From the NCBI GenBank assembly GCA_937973685.1, contig CALJKJ010000029.1:8003-72002 (forward strand): a stretch of DNA of 64,000 bases. Direction: 5' to 3'. Position numbers and translations under genes: made by a program. The notes under the pieces are model-generated. The model saw nothing but the letters and a program-made list of their open reading frames with translations, was not told the origin of the DNA and made no database searches. The DNA is from an uncultured Flavobacteriales bacterium. Its GTDB lineage: Bacteria > Bacteroidota > Bacteroidia > Flavobacteriales_D > Crocinitomicaceae. This document shows positions 61,220 to 64,000 of the stretch, piece by piece (the stretch's first letter is position 1; each line of letters begins with the position of its first letter).

Positions 61220-61920
61220 TGAAAAATTCAATCATTGCTGCGTTTTTACTCAGCTCAACAATCGTTTTCGGGCAAACAGCCTCCGACGTACTTTCGAAAT
61301 TAACAGCAAAGTTTAACACAGTCAAAGATTACACGGTTAATGCGCACATTTCGGCAGACATTCCAATGATCAATATCATGCCTTCGAACGTGAAGATTTA
61401 CTTCAAACAAAAGGACAAATTCAAAATTGAATCGAAAGGTATTGTCATTGTGCCAAAACAAGGTTTTACTGAATTGAATGAATTTATTGCAAACAAAGCC
61501 AAATACACGGCTGTTTTTGGCGAAAACTTGGTTGTAAATTCCGTTAAAACGCGTTTGATCAACATTATTCCAAACGAAGGATCTGGAGACATCATTTTAG
61601 CAAAAATTTGGGTGGACGAAGTAAACATGGTCATCATGCGTTCGCAAATCACAACGCAAAGCAATGGAACGGTGAAAGTTGATTACACGTACGGCGATCA
61701 ATTGAGCAAAGGCTTGCCAAGTATCATGAAGTTCGAAATCGATGTGAAGAAATTCAAAATACCAAAAAGCGTCGCAGCGGACATCAACAAAACAGCGAGC
61801 GACAAAAAGAAGGCAAAAGACAAACAACGCAAAACAGGAACAGTGACAATTACCTTGAGTAATTACAAGGTCAATACAGGTTTGGCGGACAGCGTTTTTG
61901 AGAAGAAAAAGAAGAGCTAG
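61219..61920 (+). CDS. LolA-like outer membrane lipoprotein carrier protein
   Basis: Secreted protein of 233 residues with a signal peptide (about 1-18, cut after VFGQ). The rest has the LolA/LolB-type unclosed beta-barrel pattern: DVLSKLTAKFNTVKDYTVNA near 22 and INIMPSNVKIYFKQKDKFKI near 48. The C-terminal region is very Lys-rich (KKKAKDKQRK). It may chaperone lipid or lipoprotein in the periplasm together with the ABC transporter encoded just upstream. Confidence 0.75.
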   Translation: MKNSIIAAFLLSSTIVFGQTASDVLSKLTAKFNTVKDYTVNAHISADIPMINIMPSNVKIYFKQKDKFKIESKGIVIVPKQGFTELNEFIANKAKYTAVFGENLVVNSVKTRLINIIPNEGSGDIILAKIWVDEVNMVIMRSQITTQSNGTVKVDYTYGDQLSKGLPSIMKFEIDVKKFKIPKSVAADINKTASDKKKAKDKQRKTGTVTITLSNYKVNTGLADSVFEKKKKS

Positions 61921-61950
61921 ATAGTACGTTATTTAGATAGAAAAGTTAAA

Positions 61951-61990
61951 ACAAGTAAAAAAGCCTTCTTTTGAAGGCTTTTTTACTTGT
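61951..61990. terminator. 18-bp perfect inverted repeat terminator
   Basis: ACAAGTAAAAAAGCCTTC (61951-61968) and its exact complement (61973-61990) with a 4-base loop. It can end the LolA-like transcript (plus) and is the terminator of the tRNA remnant on the minus strand, whose 3' end abuts it. Confidence 0.85.
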
Positions 61991-62032
61991 GGTCCCACCT
62001 GGGCTCGAACCAGGGACCACCTGATTATGAGT
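61990..62032 (-). other. tRNA-Met(CAT) 3' half, candidate attachment site
   Basis: On the minus strand this reads as a tRNA from the anticodon loop to the discriminator base: loop CTCATAA (anticodon CAT), stem TCAGG, T arm CCTGG-TTCGAGC-CCAGG, and the 3' acceptor strand TGGGACC-A. The T stem is perfectly paired. The 5' half (acceptor, D arm and the first anticodon-stem strand CCTGA) is missing: the bases before the loop read CCACA. This pattern is left when an element integrates in a tRNA anticodon region by a tyrosine recombinase. Confidence 0.8.
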
Positions 62033-62148
62033 GTGGAAATTGAAAATTTACGCATTGATAATCAGATAGTTAATTTTTAAAAAGTAAACAAAACATTGCA
62101 TTTTAATACATTTTTGCACTTAATAAGTGTACTTAATTTATTTTAATC

Positions 62149-62156
62149 TAATTTTG
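62149..62156 (+). promoter_or_regulatory. -7 element for the first island gene
   Basis: TAATTTTG, exact consensus, 28 bases before the ATG at 62185. A small inverted repeat CACTTA-A-TAAGTG lies at 62117-62129, where an operator could be. Confidence 0.45.
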
Positions 62157-62184
62157 ATATGTTAAAATAAATCCTAAATTTCTT

Positions 62185-62499
62185 ATGAAAAAATTTCAAG
62201 ACCTTACAGAACAAAATTTGAATGAAATAATATCTAAAAGAGAAGAGTTTATTCTCAATTACAATCAGATATCTGTTGGAACAGTAAATAACGACTATGA
62301 TAATTTTGTAGAGTTGAATCCAATGATAAATACTCCAAAAGAAATGAACTTAATAAAGGCTGCTTTAATAATTTCTGATGGAGAAAGTAACCGATGGAAT
62401 GGATTCGTAATAAAAGTTTATGAAAACGGAGGTCGTGTGTTTTATAAAAACAGCAATAATCATGTTGATTGTTGCATAAAAATAACTTTTGATTCATAA
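62185..62499 (+). CDS. Small protein of unknown function
   Basis: 104 residues, no signal peptide or membrane segment, not recognised. The first third is helical and charged, the rest likely beta strands (AALIISDGESNRWNGFVIKV then YENGGRVFYKN). Codon use is AT-rich like its right-hand neighbour and unlike the host genes before 61920. It lies 10 bases upstream of the DUF3644 gene and is probably co-transcribed, so it may be its partner or regulator. Confidence 0.6.
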   Translation: MKKFQDLTEQNLNEIISKREEFILNYNQISVGTVNNDYDNFVELNPMINTPKEMNLIKAALIISDGESNRWNGFVIKVYENGGRVFYKNSNNHVDCCIKITFDS

Positions 62500-62509
62500 T
62501 TTTTAATAT

Positions 62510-63601
62510 ATGCAATTAAGAAAGGGCAAAACGAAAACAATTCTAGAAAACTCAATAGAATGTGCATTATTAGCTGTTGAAATTTATAATAAACCAAGAG
62601 CTCCTTTTAGAGTAGAAAGCTTTATTACTCATATGATTATGGCTTGGACAAAATTATTTCAAGCCTATTTTCATCATACTATTGGAGACAAATTTTATCA
62701 CAAAAATAAAAATGGTAGATATGAAATTATTGATGGAGAAAAGAAAGCTTGGGAATTAAAGACTTGTATCCAAAAATTCGGAAAATTATCTGATGCACAA
62801 AAAGCTAATTTGTTTTTTTTTATAAGATTAAGAAATAAAATAGAACATCGTCATATCGAAAAGGATGAAATAGGAATTGTTATTTTTGGTGAGTGTCAAT
62901 CAATTCTATTTAACTATGAAAATAAATTAATTGAATTTTTTGGCGAGGATTATGCATTAAATGAAAGTCTTGCTTTTTCACTACAATTTTCAAGGATTAG
63001 AAATATAAAACAAAATTTAGCCAGCAAAACCTTACTTTCAAAAGAAGTAAAGGAACTTAAAGAATTCATTGATAAATATAGGGATAGTCTGACTGATGAT
63101 ACTTTTCATTCTCAAGAATATAGTGTTAAGTTAATTCAAGTCCCAAAAATAGCAAATACTAACAGAAATGATTTAGCAGTTGAATTTGTAAATTGGAATT
63201 CTATTTCTGAAGAAGATAAAGAGAACTATAGTAAAATTACTGCGATAATAAAAGACAAAGTAATCTCTAAAGAAGTAATTAATCCTGGTAAATTGAAACC
63301 TGGAGATGTTTTAAATTCAGTTAATTCAAATATTGATATAAAGATTAATCATTTCGACCACAAATGCTTGTTTTATATTTTTTCTGTAAGACCAACAAAA
63401 GAAGAAAGTCAAATTGACCCATTTGAAACAAATACTAAATATTGCCATTATGACGAAGTTCACGATGATTATGTTTACCAAGAAGATTGGGTTCGATTTC
63501 TTACATATATAATTTCAAATAAATTGATAGACAGAACTCAATGGAAATCAAACTATACCAATAAAATAAAGATTGACATCAATATTTATGAAGAGATATG
63601 A
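62510..63601 (+). CDS. DUF3644 protein
   Basis: Protein of 363 residues. The DUF3644 core covers about 10-190: SIECALLAVEIYNKPRAPFR, then FITHMIMAWTKLFQAYFHHT, then FFFIRLRNKIEHRHIEKDEI. The last block contains R-N-K-I-E-H, an R-x4-H motif like the catalytic motif of HEPN ribonucleases, followed by FGECQSILFNYEN. The C-terminal half (about 205-363) with NRNDLAVEFVNWNSISEEDK and CHYDEVHDDYVYQEDWV is also of this family. DUF3644 genes often lie near restriction and other defence genes. The nuclease role is inferred. Confidence 0.82.
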   Translation: MQLRKGKTKTILENSIECALLAVEIYNKPRAPFRVESFITHMIMAWTKLFQAYFHHTIGDKFYHKNKNGRYEIIDGEKKAWELKTCIQKFGKLSDAQKANLFFFIRLRNKIEHRHIEKDEIGIVIFGECQSILFNYENKLIEFFGEDYALNESLAFSLQFSRIRNIKQNLASKTLLSKEVKELKEFIDKYRDSLTDDTFHSQEYSVKLIQVPKIANTNRNDLAVEFVNWNSISEEDKENYSKITAIIKDKVISKEVINPGKLKPGDVLNSVNSNIDIKINHFDHKCLFYIFSVRPTKEESQIDPFETNTKYCHYDEVHDDYVYQEDWVRFLTYIISNKLIDRTQWKSNYTNKIKIDINIYEEI

Positions 63602-63628
63602 CTTTCTCAATAAGAATGAATAAATTTT

Positions 63629-64000
63629 TTATTTTTTGAGATTAATAATACTTTCAATAAAACTCTTATTCAACCAAAAACTTTGCCATGAAATACCTAC
63701 TTTATTTTTTGTGTATTCATAATAAGGCACATCAATATCTTTTGAATCATTTGCATGAGGTCGGATATGAATTACTTTAGTATTGCTAGATTTTAATAAA
63801 TTATTTTCTTGTCTATAACCAGAGCCAAACTTGACATTTTCAACGTAAACACCTTGTTTTACAATTTCTTTCGCCTTTTCCCATTCTTGTTTAATAATTG
63901 AGACTACTTCATCCGATGCTTTCCAATATATTGGAGTTCCAATTTGCCATGTAGTCCAATCCTTATATCTTTCTTTGATTTCGCCTTTATCTATGTATTT
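63629..64000 (-). CDS. Sau3AI/MutH-family restriction endonuclease, C-terminal part (partial)
   Basis: The open frame runs from the right edge to TAA at 63629-63631, giving the last 123 residues. It contains TTWQIGTPIYWKASDEVV, KVIHIRPHANDSKDID and ISWQSFWLNKSFIESII. The H-x-R-P-H block and the FWLN block near the end are characteristic of the Sau3AI C-terminal domain and related MutH-type nucleases, many of which cut GATC. The catalytic D-ExK part would be further N-terminal or in the first domain and is not visible. A DNA methyltransferase partner would be expected to the right. Confidence 0.72.
   Translation of the reverse strand, partial: KYIDKGEIKERYKDWTTWQIGTPIYWKASDEVVSIIKQEWEKAKEIVKQGVYVENVKFGSGYRQENNLLKSSNTKVIHIRPHANDSKDIDVPYYEYTKNKVGISWQSFWLNKSFIESIINLKK

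Larger units (their letters stand above)
62033..64000. mobile_element. Left part of a putative integrated element (island)
   Basis: Begins at the tRNA break and runs past the right edge. Base composition becomes visibly AT-richer than in the genes before 61920. Its genes are a small unknown protein, a DUF3644 protein and the end of a Sau3AI/MutH-like nuclease gene, i.e. defence-type cargo. No integrase is in the window; it should lie further right. The boundary is well supported, the nature of the element is inference. Confidence 0.55.

Noticed and set aside
1..64000. CRISPR array, intact tRNA or rRNA genes, or full insertion sequences
   Set aside because: No regularly spaced direct repeats with unique spacers, no complete tRNA cloverleaf, no rRNA-like sequence and no transposase frame were seen; only the tRNA 3' half at 61990-62032.

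Overview
The window is a stretch of Bacteroidota chromosome, most likely from the order Flavobacteriales; a Fluviicola-like Crocinitomicaceae member is my guess. The evidence is: low GC; gene starts preceded by the Bacteroidota -7 element TAnnTTTG; type IX secretion (T9SS) C-terminal sorting domains on three secreted proteins; the gene run bamD-rpoZ-coaBC-DUF4835-recN; the omega subunit of the Bacteroidota type; and families typical of the phylum (DUF4290, DUF4835, DUF4465). Gene density is high and almost all genes look intact.

Layout. 1-5.4 kb: the end of a TolC-type efflux gene, aroC, a phosphohexomutase, rocD (with a short leader ORF) and a fatty acid desaturase. 5.5-12.6 kb, minus strand: topoisomerase IV (parE-parC), then a thioesterase/arginase-family/CorA operon. 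12.6-18.4 kb, mostly plus strand: dnaA with a long AT-rich leader, an IMPACT-family protein, an M42-like peptidase, a YhiN-like flavoprotein (minus), a DUF983 protein and a Crp/Fnr regulator. 18.4-22.8 kb, minus: DUF4139 protein, glmM, ribH and a TPR membrane protein. 22.9-28.1 kb, plus: a cobalamin riboswitch followed by four tightly packed surface and outer-membrane genes (DUF4465 protein, BtuB-like receptor, BtuG-like beta-propeller lipoprotein, T9SS surface protein), which together form a vitamin B12 capture operon. 28-35.7 kb: two methyltransferases, an aldehyde dehydrogenase, YdcF- and AlkB-like genes, fabI, and a small metallo-hydrolase operon.

35.8-40.7 kb holds the bamD-to-recN operon. 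Next come a protein that looks like a catalytically dead patatin, an M23/LysM peptidase, the dapA-DHH phosphoesterase-FKBP-FKBP operon, ligA, and the DUF4290-murA-tlpA-like-prmC operon. MurA has Asp where the fosfomycin-target Cys normally sits. 51.7-59.3 kb: a CotH/lamin-tail T9SS protein, then a four-gene operon encoding a Gly-rich lipoprotein, a FIST sensor, a multi-PAS histidine kinase and a lone receiver. This operon is bracketed by two copies of a composite repeat. 59.4-61.9 kb: an ABC exporter with a LolA-like protein.

At about 62.0 kb the character changes. A tRNA-Met(CAT) 3' half with its terminator is cut in the anticodon stem, and AT-richer DNA follows. That DNA encodes a small unknown protein, a DUF3644 protein with an R-x4-H motif, and the C-terminal part of a Sau3AI/MutH-like restriction endonuclease. 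I read this as the left end of an integrated element carrying defence genes and continuing past the right edge. It is the most interesting part of the window, together with the B12 operon and the FIST operon.
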